Source: GCA-2687515 sp002687515 (GTDB lineage Bacteria; Pseudomonadota; Alphaproteobacteria; Rhodospirillales; UBA2165). Taken from it: 64,000 bases of DNA. Each line of letters opens with the position of its first letter. Within the stretch, counting starts at the first letter, position 1. A program made the translations under genes and the position numbers. Under the pieces are notes generated by a model. The model was given only the letters and a program-made list of their open reading frames with translations, searched no databases and was not told the DNA's origin. This document shows, one piece after another, positions 44,490 to 53,430 of the stretch. The stretch covers positions 62,001-126,000 of the forward strand of contig JASLNU010000016.1 in the NCBI GenBank assembly GCA_030745835.1. The letters run 5' to 3'.

Positions 44490-45662
44490 ATGAGAACACA
44501 GGTCGGAATCATCGGGGCCGGGCCGTCGGGGCTCCTCCTGAGCCAGCTTCTTCATCTTCAGGGCATCGACAGCGTCGTCTTGGAACGGCGCAGCGCCGAC
44601 TATGTATTGGGGCGCATCCGCGCCGGGGTGCTGGAACAAGGCATGGTCGACATGCTGCGCGCCGCGGGCTGCTCCGAGCGCATGGACCGGGAGGGCCTGG
44701 TCCATGACGGCTTCGAAATTTGTTTCGGCGAAAATCGCCAGCGCATCGATCTCAAGAAACATACCGGCACCAGCGTCATGGTCTATGGCCAGACCGAACT
44801 GACCAAGGATCTGATGGATGCCCGGGAAGCCGCCGGCGCCGCCGTTGTCTATGAGGCGGAGGATGTCCAGATACTGGATCTGGATACGGACACGCCGAGG
44901 CTCATTTACCAAAAGGACGGAACCGAACATGAAGTGGTCTGTGACTACATCGCCGGTTGCGACGGCTTTCACGGGATCAGCCGCCGCGCCATGCCGGAAA
45001 GCGTGCTGAAGGAGCACGAGCGGGTTTATCCCTTCGGCTGGCTGGGCATATTGTCGGAAACCAAGCCGGTCGCCGACGAGCTGATCTACGTCAATCACTG
45101 GCGCGGTTTTGCGCTTTGTTCGATGCGCTCGATGACCCGCAGCCGTTATTACATCCAATGCGCCTTCGACGAAAATCTGGAGGAATGGACCGACGACCGA
45201 TTCTGGGACGAATTGCGCGTGCGCCTTCCGGGTGAAGCCGCGGAAAGCATCGAAATGGGGCCGTCGATCGAAAAAAGCATCGCGCCGTTGCGCAGTTTCG
45301 TCGCCGAACCGATGCGCCATGGCCGCCTGTTCCTGGCCGGCGACGCCGCCCATATCGTGCCGCCGACCGGCGCCAAGGGTTTGAACCTGGCGGCATCGGA
45401 CATCTATTTCCTGTCCAACGCGTTGACCGGATTTTACGCCGACGGGCGCACCGACCTGATGGACAGCTATTCGGAAAAGTGCCTGAACCGCATCTGGAAG
45501 GCGGAGCGGTTCTCCTGGTGGATGACCACCGTGCTGCACCGCTTCCCCGAACAAAACAGTTTCGACCGGGGCATCCAGCTGGCGGAACTGGAATATTTGA
45601 CCACTTCGGAACCGGCGCAGGCCTCGTTCGCCGAAAACTATGTGGGGTTGCCCTTCGAATAA
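44490..45662 (+). CDS. pobA: 4-hydroxybenzoate 3-monooxygenase
   Basis: A 390-residue class A flavoprotein hydroxylase that converts 4-hydroxybenzoate to protocatechuate with NADPH and oxygen. It has the FAD fold VGIIGAGPSGLLLSQLL, the PobA-specific RIRAGVLEQGMVDML, GCDGFHGISR, and the second FAD motif LAGDAAHIVPPTGAKGLNLA. Length matches characterised enzymes (about 390-394). The N-terminal linker ERRSADYVLGRIRAG is as in PobA rather than other phenol hydroxylases. No PobR-type regulator adjoins; the 100-base divergent gap separates it from the GT41 gene. Confidence 0.93.
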   Translation: MRTQVGIIGAGPSGLLLSQLLHLQGIDSVVLERRSADYVLGRIRAGVLEQGMVDMLRAAGCSERMDREGLVHDGFEICFGENRQRIDLKKHTGTSVMVYGQTELTKDLMDAREAAGAAVVYEAEDVQILDLDTDTPRLIYQKDGTEHEVVCDYIAGCDGFHGISRRAMPESVLKEHERVYPFGWLGILSETKPVADELIYVNHWRGFALCSMRSMTRSRYYIQCAFDENLEEWTDDRFWDELRVRLPGEAAESIEMGPSIEKSIAPLRSFVAEPMRHGRLFLAGDAAHIVPPTGAKGLNLAASDIYFLSNALTGFYADGRTDLMDSYSEKCLNRIWKAERFSWWMTTVLHRFPEQNSFDRGIQLAELEYLTTSEPAQASFAENYVGLPFE

Positions 45663-45683
45663 TGGCCGCAGCCGGAAATTGCC

Positions 45684-46673
45684 CTAATCACCGGCGGGTT
45701 TGGGCATCAATTCCAGATGCTGGAGCAGGCGGATGAAGGTGGCCAGCTTTTCCCGTTGGTAGGCATCGGTGTCCATTTCGCCGAAATCATAGAATCCCAT
45801 GCCGGTCTTCAGGCCGAGATCGCCGCCCCGCATTTTTTCGTCGACGATATCGGGCGGCGCGAAGCGCGGGTCGAGCTTGCCGGCCAGGTAATTGCCGGCG
45901 TGATAGAGGATATCGACGCCGCCCCAATCGATGAACTCGACGAAGCCCATGGTCGCGTAGCGGATGCCGAAACCGGTGCGCACGGCCTTGTCTATGTCTT
46001 CGGCGCTGGCGACGCCTTCCTCGACCATGCGCAGCGCTTCGTTCATGGCGACGGTCTGCAGGCGCGGCACGATATAGCCGGGCGAGGCGTTGCAGCGCAC
46101 CGGCACCTTGCCGATCGATTCCAACAGCGCGGTAAAGCGCTGGATCACGCCTTCATCGGTGCGCGCGCTCGGGCTGACCTCGACCAGCGGGATCAGATAG
46201 GCGGGATTGAGGAAATGGGCGTTGAGGAAATTTTCCGGCCGCTGGGAAAATTCCGCCAGTTCGCTCGACAGCATGGTCGAGGTGGTCGACGCGATGACGC
46301 AATCAGCGGACGTCAGCGCACTGGCGCGCGCCAGGACATCGGCCTTGGCCTCCAGGGTTTCGGTGACGCCCTCGAAGACGTAATCGGCGGCGCCGAGCAC
46401 CGCTTCGGCCTCGGCGAACGGGGCCAAGTGGATGCGCTCCAAAACCGGTGGAATTTGCGCCGCTTCGACGGCGCCGAGGGAGGCCAGGAATTCAAGGTTC
46501 TCGGCAACCTCGGCTTTCGCTTCGGCGAGCAGTCCATAGGCGGCTTCCTTGGTCCGCTCCTTGAAATCCAGGATGGTGACATCATGGCCGGAATAGGCGA
46601 AGGCGTGGGCGATGCCGCGCCCCATGCGCCCGGCGCCCAATGCAACAACAGTGGGGGCCACGATCCCGGTCAT
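45684..46673 (-). CDS. 3-hydroxyacyl-CoA dehydrogenase family protein
   Basis: A 329-residue NAD-dependent dehydrogenase. The Rossmann motif is ALGAGRMGRGIAHAFAYSG, then DYVFEGVTETLEAKADVL, CVIASTTSTMLSSEL, NAHFLNPAYLIPLVEV with its conserved His/Asn/Pro region, and a helical C-terminal domain. The FLNPAYLIPLVE wording is closer to the 3-hydroxybutyryl-CoA or carnitine-dehydrogenase-like branch. Its start overlaps the upstream opine-dehydrogenase-like gene by four bases, so the two act together. The substrate is unknown. Confidence 0.83.
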   Translation of the reverse strand: MTGIVAPTVVALGAGRMGRGIAHAFAYSGHDVTILDFKERTKEAAYGLLAEAKAEVAENLEFLASLGAVEAAQIPPVLERIHLAPFAEAEAVLGAADYVFEGVTETLEAKADVLARASALTSADCVIASTTSTMLSSELAEFSQRPENFLNAHFLNPAYLIPLVEVSPSARTDEGVIQRFTALLESIGKVPVRCNASPGYIVPRLQTVAMNEALRMVEEGVASAEDIDKAVRTGFGIRYATMGFVEFIDWGGVDILYHAGNYLAGKLDPRFAPPDIVDEKMRGGDLGLKTGMGFYDFGEMDTDAYQREKLATFIRLLQHLELMPKPAGD

Positions 46674-47755
46674 GGCCGCTCGCCCGATTGCAAGAGGGCG
46701 CGCAATTCATCAAGGCTCAACCCCTCCAGGCCGAGCGCCGCCAGGGTCCGCCCGGTCGCTTTGAAATCGGTGCCGGTGATGGCGCCGCCGATCGCCAGGA
46801 AGCCGTTGATCAGCGGCAGATCGAGCCCCGCCGCCTCGCCCAGCGAGGCCATCAGCGAGAGGCCAAGCCTGGTGTCCTCAAGCATGTAGCGGTGGCTTAG
46901 TAGCTCGATATGTTCGCGCCAATCGCCGCTGTCGGTCAGCTTCTCGTGCGAGGCGTTGCCGTACATCCATTCCTCGCGCGTATCGTCGTAATGATCGGCC
47001 AGCGGAAAATGCGGCGCGCCGTAGCCCAATGCCTGGCGCAGTTCGATGCGTTCGGCGTCGAGCGCATCGGTGGTGCGCCGGATCGAGGGCTGGGTGCCTT
47101 CATTGTGGATATCCCAGGCGTCGAAATGTTCGAGCGGGCCGGCATTCATGATGATCAGCGGCGGATGGATGATCGGCCCGGCATTCATCAGCGCCCCGTC
47201 GAGGGCATCGCTCAGGCGCTCCACCGGATAGGCGGCGGCGATGACTTCCAGCGCGCGGTCGGTCTCGATGGCCGGGAAGACGCCGGTCGGCAGGCGCGTC
47301 GCATAGACGCTGATGCGGACATGGTTTGTATCCTGTTTGCGCGCCAGATACGGCAGGGTTCCGGTTTCGGCGAAGGCGGCGCCGGCCATATTGCCGGCGC
47401 CGCGGGCGGCCTCCGCGAATATGTAGCTGCCGAAGGTTCCGGGCGGCAGGAACGCCACCTGGCCGTCTTCCCAGTGCGGCGCCAGCACCTTCGAAAGGGC
47501 ATCATGGCTGGTCGCGGGCAGGGGGATGACCACCAGCTCGGCGCCATGCATGGCATCGGCGATATCGCTGGTGGCGAGGGCGATTTCGATGTTGCGGCTG
47601 CCCTGCCAATCGGTGAGGGTGATCGCGCCTTTCTCCAGAACCGGCGCCAGGGCTTCGCCGTCGCGCCGCCAGAGCCGTACGGAATGGCCGGCTTCCGACA
47701 GATGCGCCGCCGCCGCGTAGCAGCCGTGGCCACCGCCGATGACCGCGATTTCCAT
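46670..47755 (-). CDS. NAD/NADP octopine/nopaline (opine) dehydrogenase family protein
   Basis: A 361-residue protein of the opine dehydrogenase family, starting at ATG 47755 behind AAGGAG. The N-terminal Rossmann fold is EIAVIGGGHGCYAAAAHLSEAG. The C-terminal all-helical domain has the family pattern PIIHPPLIIMNAG, FDAWDIHNEGTQPSI and LSHRYMLEDTRLGLSLMASLG. Members reduce an imine between an amino acid and an oxo acid, or act on related hydroxy acids. It is the first gene of a pair with a hydroxyacyl-CoA dehydrogenase. An AraC-type remnant lies upstream on the same strand. Confidence 0.82.
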   Translation of the reverse strand: MEIAVIGGGHGCYAAAAHLSEAGHSVRLWRRDGEALAPVLEKGAITLTDWQGSRNIEIALATSDIADAMHGAELVVIPLPATSHDALSKVLAPHWEDGQVAFLPPGTFGSYIFAEAARGAGNMAGAAFAETGTLPYLARKQDTNHVRISVYATRLPTGVFPAIETDRALEVIAAAYPVERLSDALDGALMNAGPIIHPPLIIMNAGPLEHFDAWDIHNEGTQPSIRRTTDALDAERIELRQALGYGAPHFPLADHYDDTREEWMYGNASHEKLTDSGDWREHIELLSHRYMLEDTRLGLSLMASLGEAAGLDLPLINGFLAIGGAITGTDFKATGRTLAALGLEGLSLDELRALLQSGERP

Positions 47756-47964
47756 CACTACTCCTTCAAGGCCGCCCTGAAAACGTTCCGGATTTTGGTG
47801 CTATGCATCATCGCGTAGTCCATCTCCGGCGGCGATGATGCTCGATACCTGGACGGGATCAGTTTCGGGGCTTGCTTCGGACATGTTTAATCGGGTCTCC
47901 CACTGGACCATTGTTTCGGCCCTTGGCCATATTGGTAGCACAATCCCCGCCGTCCGGAAAAACA
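47756..47964. other. Non-coding region upstream of the opine-dehydrogenase-like gene
   Basis: This stretch carries the AAGGAG ribosome site at its left edge and presumably the promoter of the minus-strand pair. I see no credible gene or clear hexamers. Together with the adjacent AraC remnant and the unassigned 48094-48199 stretch it makes a gene-poor interval of about 440 bases. Confidence 0.4.
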
Positions 47965-48093
47965 TTACGCCGGTGAAACGGGCGCGCCGGATTTCTGTTC
48001 CTCGATAATAAAATCCGGAAGCTGGAACTTACGGCGGTAGTTGCCGGGGGTGACGCCAGCGATGCGCTTGAACAGCCGGCGGAAAATTATACC
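47965..48093 (-). pseudogene. C-terminal remnant of an AraC-family regulator
   Basis: On the minus strand a 43-codon piece reads FRRLFKRIAGVTPGNYRRKF followed by a short tail and TAA at 47965. This is the last helix of an AraC-type helix-turn-helix domain, with the family phrase F-R-R-x-F-K-R-x-x-G-x-T-P-x-x-Y. Sequence before it (above 48093) does not continue the domain in any frame, and there is no start codon. It is a truncated relic, possibly of the former regulator of the neighbouring opine-dehydrogenase pair. Confidence 0.75.
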
Positions 48094-48199
48094 GCCTCGG
48101 TTAATCTGTGTTCAGGCCCGAAAGGCCCGCACCTTTGCAGGTGCTGGCGGGCGGTGAAGCGGCGGGTTACAGTGCCATCCCAGCCAGTTGGGGGAAACA

Positions 48200-49504
<1,305 letters not shown>

Positions 49505-49551
49505 GTTTTAAAGGGTGATGCTTTTAAGGTAATGCCCTAATTCGCTCCCCG

Positions 49552-49836
49552 TTAAAAAGTCCTTCGCTGCGCTCAGTGTACTTTTTACCGAATTAATTTT
49601 GGACAAATTCGTCCTTGAGGCGGCTCGGCGGACGAATTTGGCATGATTTCCCGGTCCGATCCTTGATCGGACCGGTACGGAATTGCAAGCTTTTGGGCAA
49701 TATCGCCCAAAAGCTTGCAATTATCGCCATGCGAAAAGAAGGCGCAGGGCCGCCCCAAGCCTTCGTTTTTCCTTGTAAAACTTGAATAAAAGTACACCGA
49801 GCCCAAATCAAATTGGGGCGAGGGACTTTTATTCAC
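49552..49836. repeat. Nested inverted-repeat element between two convergent genes
   Basis: Outer arms pair (AAAAGTCC 49555-49562 with GGACTTTT 49823-49830; GTGTACTTTT 49577-49586 with AAAAGTACAC 49788-49797) and enclose four hairpins: CAAATTCGTCC 49604-49614 / 49630-49640; CCGGTCCGAT 49651-49660 / 49666-49675; an 18-bp perfect stem 49681-49698 / 49705-49722; and 49734-49743 / 49759-49769 followed by T5. Each outer arm can also fold alone. The size and end-to-end symmetry suggest a MITE-like element that now serves as a two-way terminator for the genes on either side. Confidence 0.6.
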
Positions 49837-49842
49837 GGACGA

Positions 49843-50805
49843 CTAATTCGAGTTTAAAAACCGGTGAATCAGTTTCTCGCTCTCGGTATAGGGGTCGGAG
49901 TCACCGTTCGCGATGGCATCGACCGATTTACCCATCATCGAACCATTGTCGATATAGGCCTGGCAATGTTCAATGAGTGACGTTTGGATCATTTCAGCAA
50001 GTTCATTTCTAATTTTTTTAAGGGCCTTATTGCGGGCATAATCTTGATCGAAAGACGGCCCGAACCGGGCGTGCTGTTTGATGGCGTCCAACAATTCGGG
50101 GATACCCTTGTTTTGAACAGCCTCGACCATCAATACCGGAGGTTTCCATACGTCACCTGAATATTTCGCCGAATCCAACTCCAACATGGCCGTCAAGTAG
50201 TTGGCGGCTTTTTCGGCGCCGTCCAAATCAGCCTTGTTGACCACATATATGTCGGCGATTTCCATGACACCCGCCTTTATGGCCTGAATATCATCGCCCA
50301 TTCCCGGCGGCACGACGACGATTGTGGTATCGGCACAGCCGACGATATCGACCTCATCCTGGCCGACGCCTACGGTTTCGACGAGAATGTAGTTCTTGCC
50401 CATCGCGTCGAGCACGTTGATCGAGCTTTTTGTTGACCGGCTTAGCCCGCCAAATGCGCCTCGGGTGGCCATCGACCGGATGAAAACATCTTTGTCCGTG
50501 GCGTGGCGTTGCATCCTGATGCGGTCACCAAGTATGGCGCCGCCGGTGAACGGGCTCGACGGATCAACGCTGAGCACACCAAGCGTTTTGCCTTCCTCTC
50601 GAAGATGATAGATCAGTTGATCGACGATCGTACTTTTGCCGGCGCCGGGCGATCCGGTAATTCCGACCACATAGCCGTTGCCCCGGTGCGCGTACAGGTC
50701 CTTTAAAACCGGCCATACTTCCGCGTTACCGTCATCGATATCCCTAATCAGACGGGAAGCGGTCCGAACTTCACCGGCGATTACTTTTTTTGCCGTTTCG
50801 TGCAT
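49843..50805 (-). CDS. meaB: Methylmalonyl-CoA mutase-associated GTPase MeaB
   Basis: A 320-residue G3E-family GTPase that loads and protects the B12 cofactor of acyl-CoA mutases. G1 is GITGSPGAGKSTIVDQL; VDPSSPFTGGAILGDR and the ILVETVGVGQDEVDIV segment follow; NKADLDGAEK is the base-specificity motif. Family length is standard. It is last in a minus-strand group (thiolase, DUF35 protein, meaB), while the mutase it should serve is on the other arm of the divergent cluster. This supports one functional unit. Confidence 0.93.
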   Translation of the reverse strand: MHETAKKVIAGEVRTASRLIRDIDDGNAEVWPVLKDLYAHRGNGYVVGITGSPGAGKSTIVDQLIYHLREEGKTLGVLSVDPSSPFTGGAILGDRIRMQRHATDKDVFIRSMATRGAFGGLSRSTKSSINVLDAMGKNYILVETVGVGQDEVDIVGCADTTIVVVPPGMGDDIQAIKAGVMEIADIYVVNKADLDGAEKAANYLTAMLELDSAKYSGDVWKPPVLMVEAVQNKGIPELLDAIKQHARFGPSFDQDYARNKALKKIRNELAEMIQTSLIEHCQAYIDNGSMMGKSVDAIANGDSDPYTESEKLIHRFLNSN

Positions 50806-50828
50806 GGGCCAATCGATTCCGGCTTGCC

Positions 50829-51278
50829 CTATGCCAAGGTAAAGAAAAACAGCACCCGGTCGCGAGGTGCTTCGACCACTTTCAAGGCGACGCTGGCGCC
50901 GACCGTCACCTTTGTCACGTCGGTGTCGACGAGGGCGCTAATGATTCTCACGCCATTATCGAAATCGATCAGGGCAAAGGCCAAAGGGGCTTCGAAACCG
51001 GGCGGTATGCCTGCCTCCTGGATGGTAAAGGCGTAAATTTTCCCGGTCGGCGGAAAATCGATCCACTTCAAATTGTCCGACATGCATTCGTTGCAGACGA
51101 TTTTCGGCGGCCAGGTGATTTGGCCGCAGTCCTGGCATTCGGTTGTCGTCAGCCGGTTCTCGCGCAGATGATCATAAAACGGGTAGACCATGTTTTGATC
51201 CGGGCTCTGTTGCGGCACCGGATCGCAAACATAGACATTGTGATCGATCACATAATCCATGTTGCTCTTAGAGTTCAT
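50829..51278 (-). CDS. DUF35 / OB-fold zinc-ribbon acyl-CoA-associated protein
   Basis: A 149-residue DUF35 protein. The zinc ribbon has Cys pairs CQDCG and CNEC, followed by the OB-fold with GKIYAFTIQEAGIPPGF and PLAFALIDFDNGVRIISAL. DUF35 proteins pair with thiolase-like enzymes, for example as partners of SCP2-type thiolases or of retro-aldolases in steroid side-chain breakdown. Here the thiolase gene ends one base before this start codon, so a stable complex is likely. It has no catalytic residues of its own that I can recognise. Confidence 0.87.
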   Translation of the reverse strand: MNSKSNMDYVIDHNVYVCDPVPQQSPDQNMVYPFYDHLRENRLTTTECQDCGQITWPPKIVCNECMSDNLKWIDFPPTGKIYAFTIQEAGIPPGFEAPLAFALIDFDNGVRIISALVDTDVTKVTVGASVALKVVEAPRDRVLFFFTLA

Positions 51279-51279
51279 A

Positions 51280-52449
51280 TCAGTGACTTCCGTAGATCAG
51301 TATGTGGTGCTCGCCGAGCCCGCTTAAATTGTGCCCCAGAAAAATCTCGGCGCCATCCACTTGCCGGTCTTCGGCCTCGCCTCTCAGCTGGTTATAGGCT
51401 TCATAGGCCTGGCGCACGCCGGTGGCTCCAAACGGATGGCCGCAGGCGATCAGGCCGCCACTGGGATTGACCACGACATCACCGCCATAAGTGGCGCGGC
51501 CGTCTTCGACAAAGGCTCCACCCTCGCCTTTTTTGCAAAAGCCGAGTTCTTCGTATTCGACGATTTCGGAAATCGTAAAGCAATCATGGATTTCGGCAAC
51601 GTCGACATCGGACGGTGAGATGCCGGCCATGTCATAGGCGCGCTTGGCGGCGTACTCCAGGGACGGCCAGGTCGACCAATCCTTCGGATAATTGGCCCAT
51701 GGGTAGCCGTCATTTATTTGGGCGGTGCCGCGGATGAAGATCGGATTGTCCGACAACTCCCTGGCCCGTTCTTCGGAACAGACAATGGCGCCCGCCGCAC
51801 CGTCGGTATTGGTCGAACAGTCATACAACTTTATCGGATTCGAGATCATCCTTGAGTTCATGACTTTTTCGAGAGTCGCGCCTTTTTGATGGTGCGCGTT
51901 GGGATTGTTCAAGGAATGGTTATGATTTTTCACCGAAACCTGGGCGATCTGCTCCTCGGTGGTGTTGAATTTCTGCATATGGGCCTGGGCCACCATTGCG
52001 AAAAGCGGCGGCGGCGTTATGCCATAGCAGCTCTCCCACTCACGGTCGGATCCAGCCATCGAATTGAGAAAAATCTCTCCGTGCGACGGCACCATGATCT
52101 TTTCGACCCCGAGAACCATGGTTATGTCGGTCATGCCCGATTTGATAATCGAGTAAGCGGTACGAATAGCCGAAGTGCCGCTGCCGCACTGGTTCTCGAC
52201 GCGGACATGAAAATCGGTTGGCCGTACGCCGCACCATTCCGCCGCCAGCGGCGCCGGATGACCTTGGAACGCGGACCGTTCCGGATAGACGGTCGAAAGA
52301 ATGAAGGATTTGATGTCTTTCGGCGACACCCGCGCGTTGCTGTCAAAAGTCGCTTTGGCGGCTTCCGATATCAAATCACGGAAGGTCGCATTCCGGTTAC
52401 CGAATTTGGTGGTGCCGGCGGCGACGATCGCAACTCTCGTATCATTCAT
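51280..52449 (-). CDS. SCP2/SCP-x-type thiolase
   Basis: A 389-residue thiolase-superfamily protein of the lipid-transfer/SCP-x group. The nucleophile Cys lies in ENQCGSGTSAIRTAY, and the catalytic His in ACGHPFGATGVRQAY. The C-terminus reads HNLSGLGEHHILIYG, the SCP-x form, instead of the C-x-G motif of classical thiolases. With its DUF35 partner it could cleave a 3-oxoacyl-CoA or act as a retro-aldolase on a branched substrate. It heads the minus-strand arm, and its promoter contains the operator shared with the acyl-CoA ligase gene. Confidence 0.9.
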   Translation of the reverse strand: MNDTRVAIVAAGTTKFGNRNATFRDLISEAAKATFDSNARVSPKDIKSFILSTVYPERSAFQGHPAPLAAEWCGVRPTDFHVRVENQCGSGTSAIRTAYSIIKSGMTDITMVLGVEKIMVPSHGEIFLNSMAGSDREWESCYGITPPPLFAMVAQAHMQKFNTTEEQIAQVSVKNHNHSLNNPNAHHQKGATLEKVMNSRMISNPIKLYDCSTNTDGAAGAIVCSEERARELSDNPIFIRGTAQINDGYPWANYPKDWSTWPSLEYAAKRAYDMAGISPSDVDVAEIHDCFTISEIVEYEELGFCKKGEGGAFVEDGRATYGGDVVVNPSGGLIACGHPFGATGVRQAYEAYNQLRGEAEDRQVDGAEIFLGHNLSGLGEHHILIYGSH

Positions 52450-52544
52450 GGCTCTCTCCTAATCCGTTCCCAACTCGCGCGAAACGGAGTCTACAGCTTT
52501 CTTCTCGTGCGAGTCTATTTTTGCCTTTGCATTTGCGTTTTTCT

Positions 52545-52572
52545 TAGATACCATACAAAAACGTATGGTCAA
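52545..52572 (-). promoter_or_regulatory. Thiolase-operon promoter with embedded TetR-type operator
   Basis: On the minus strand TTGACC (52567-52572) and TATCTA (52545-52550) are 16 bases apart. The spacer is filled by a perfect inverted repeat ACCATAC-N6-GTATGGT (52550-52569). The same operator, with one change, lies over the promoter of the acyl-CoA ligase gene. Position inside the promoter fits repression by the divergent TetR-type regulator. Confidence 0.7.
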
Positions 52573-52654
52573 GAATGTTTATTTGATTAGGCCAAATTAT
52601 TATCGTTGGTCTGGTCGCTTGCGTGGTCACCCACAATCTTGATCCGAATAAATA

Positions 52655-53293
52655 TTGATGCGGAATTTAGCTAAGGAATTATCGTTGGGCGCTATCATAA
52701 AAAATAGCCAGGTAAAACGCCGCAAATTGACCAAGCAGGATTGGCTCAAGGAGGGAATGCGCGCTCTTGGAGAAAAGGGGATCGAATCCATAAGGGTCGA
52801 AAATCTGTGCGAACGGCAGAACGTGACCCGGGGAAGTTTCTATTGGCATTTCCAGGACCGCGAGGATTTTCTCACCAGCATTTTATCTCATTGGATGGAG
52901 CGCGAGACCTATGGCATCATCCATAGGGTTGAAAAGCTCGGCGGCAATCCTTACCAAAAGATAGAGAATTTGTTTGCTGAAGCCAATTCCGGTAAGGTTG
53001 ATTTCAGTACGGAACTGGCCATTCGCCTTTGGGCAAGGTCGGATAAAGAGGTGGCCAAGCTTGTTGAAAAGGTCGACGAGGACCGGTTCGTTTACATGGT
53101 CGACAGGTTCCTGGAAATGGGGTTATCGAAAAACGACGCAACCCAAAGATCCTTTGCCGTGTATTCGCTGATTTTCGGCGAAGCCATGATCCGCCGCCGG
53201 GAAGGACCGGCCAACCGGCAAAAGCGCCGATGGGCCTGTTTCCGGCAAGTCTTCGATGGTCTTGATATAGCCCATTTAACCGAAGACGCCTGA
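52655..53293 (+). CDS. TetR-family transcriptional regulator
   Basis: A 212-residue TetR-like regulator. The N-terminal helix-turn-helix reads LKEGMRALGEKGIESIRVEN, then CERQNVTRGSFYWHFQDRED, the canonical recognition-helix phrase. The C-terminal ligand-binding domain is all helical and undefined. It is transcribed between the two arms of the B12-mutase cluster and away from the thiolase. Matching inverted repeats upstream of both arms are its likely operators. The inducer is probably an acyl-CoA or acid of the pathway (inference). An upstream basic lead of about 25 residues (KNSQVKRRKLTK) precedes the domain. Confidence 0.9.
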   Translation: MMRNLAKELSLGAIIKNSQVKRRKLTKQDWLKEGMRALGEKGIESIRVENLCERQNVTRGSFYWHFQDREDFLTSILSHWMERETYGIIHRVEKLGGNPYQKIENLFAEANSGKVDFSTELAIRLWARSDKEVAKLVEKVDEDRFVYMVDRFLEMGLSKNDATQRSFAVYSLIFGEAMIRRREGPANRQKRRWACFRQVFDGLDIAHLTEDA

Positions 53294-53371
53294 CGGGGAG
53301 ACCGACGTTTGATCAAATCGATGTGAAAAACTTATCAGCTGCAAGGCGAACGCAGAATTAGTGACGTTAAC

Positions 53372-53410
53372 TTGGCCGAAAAATATTACAACCATACAAT
53401 ATTGTATTGT
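53372..53410 (+). promoter_or_regulatory. Acyl-CoA ligase/mutase operon promoter overlapped by TetR-type operator
   Basis: TTGGCC (53372-53377) and TACAAT (53395-53400) lie 17 bases apart. The -10 is covered by ACCATAC-N6-GTATTGT (53391-53410), which differs by one base from the perfect inverted repeat found in the thiolase promoter. The centre is also a 14-base palindrome, ATACAATATTGTAT. The ligase ATG is 20 bases further on. Confidence 0.7.
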
Positions 53411-53430
53411 ACTTCGAGGAAATAGTTGGG

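Noticed and set aside
44352..46889. Long antisense frames opposite pobA (minus) and the hydroxyacyl-CoA dehydrogenase (plus)
   Set aside because: Both are shadows of well-supported genes and have no motif or ribosome site.
48094..48199. Possible riboswitch before the radical SAM gene (hairpin GCACCT-TTGC-AGGTGC at 48129-48144 and neighbours)
   Set aside because: I compared by memory with cobalamin, SAM, TPP, FMN, glycine and moco elements and found none of their conserved boxes. Kept only as an unassigned hairpin.
53407..53430. TTG start for the acyl-CoA ligase
   Set aside because: It would lie inside the operator and -10 region; ATG 53431 has a ribosome site and gives a normal N-terminus.
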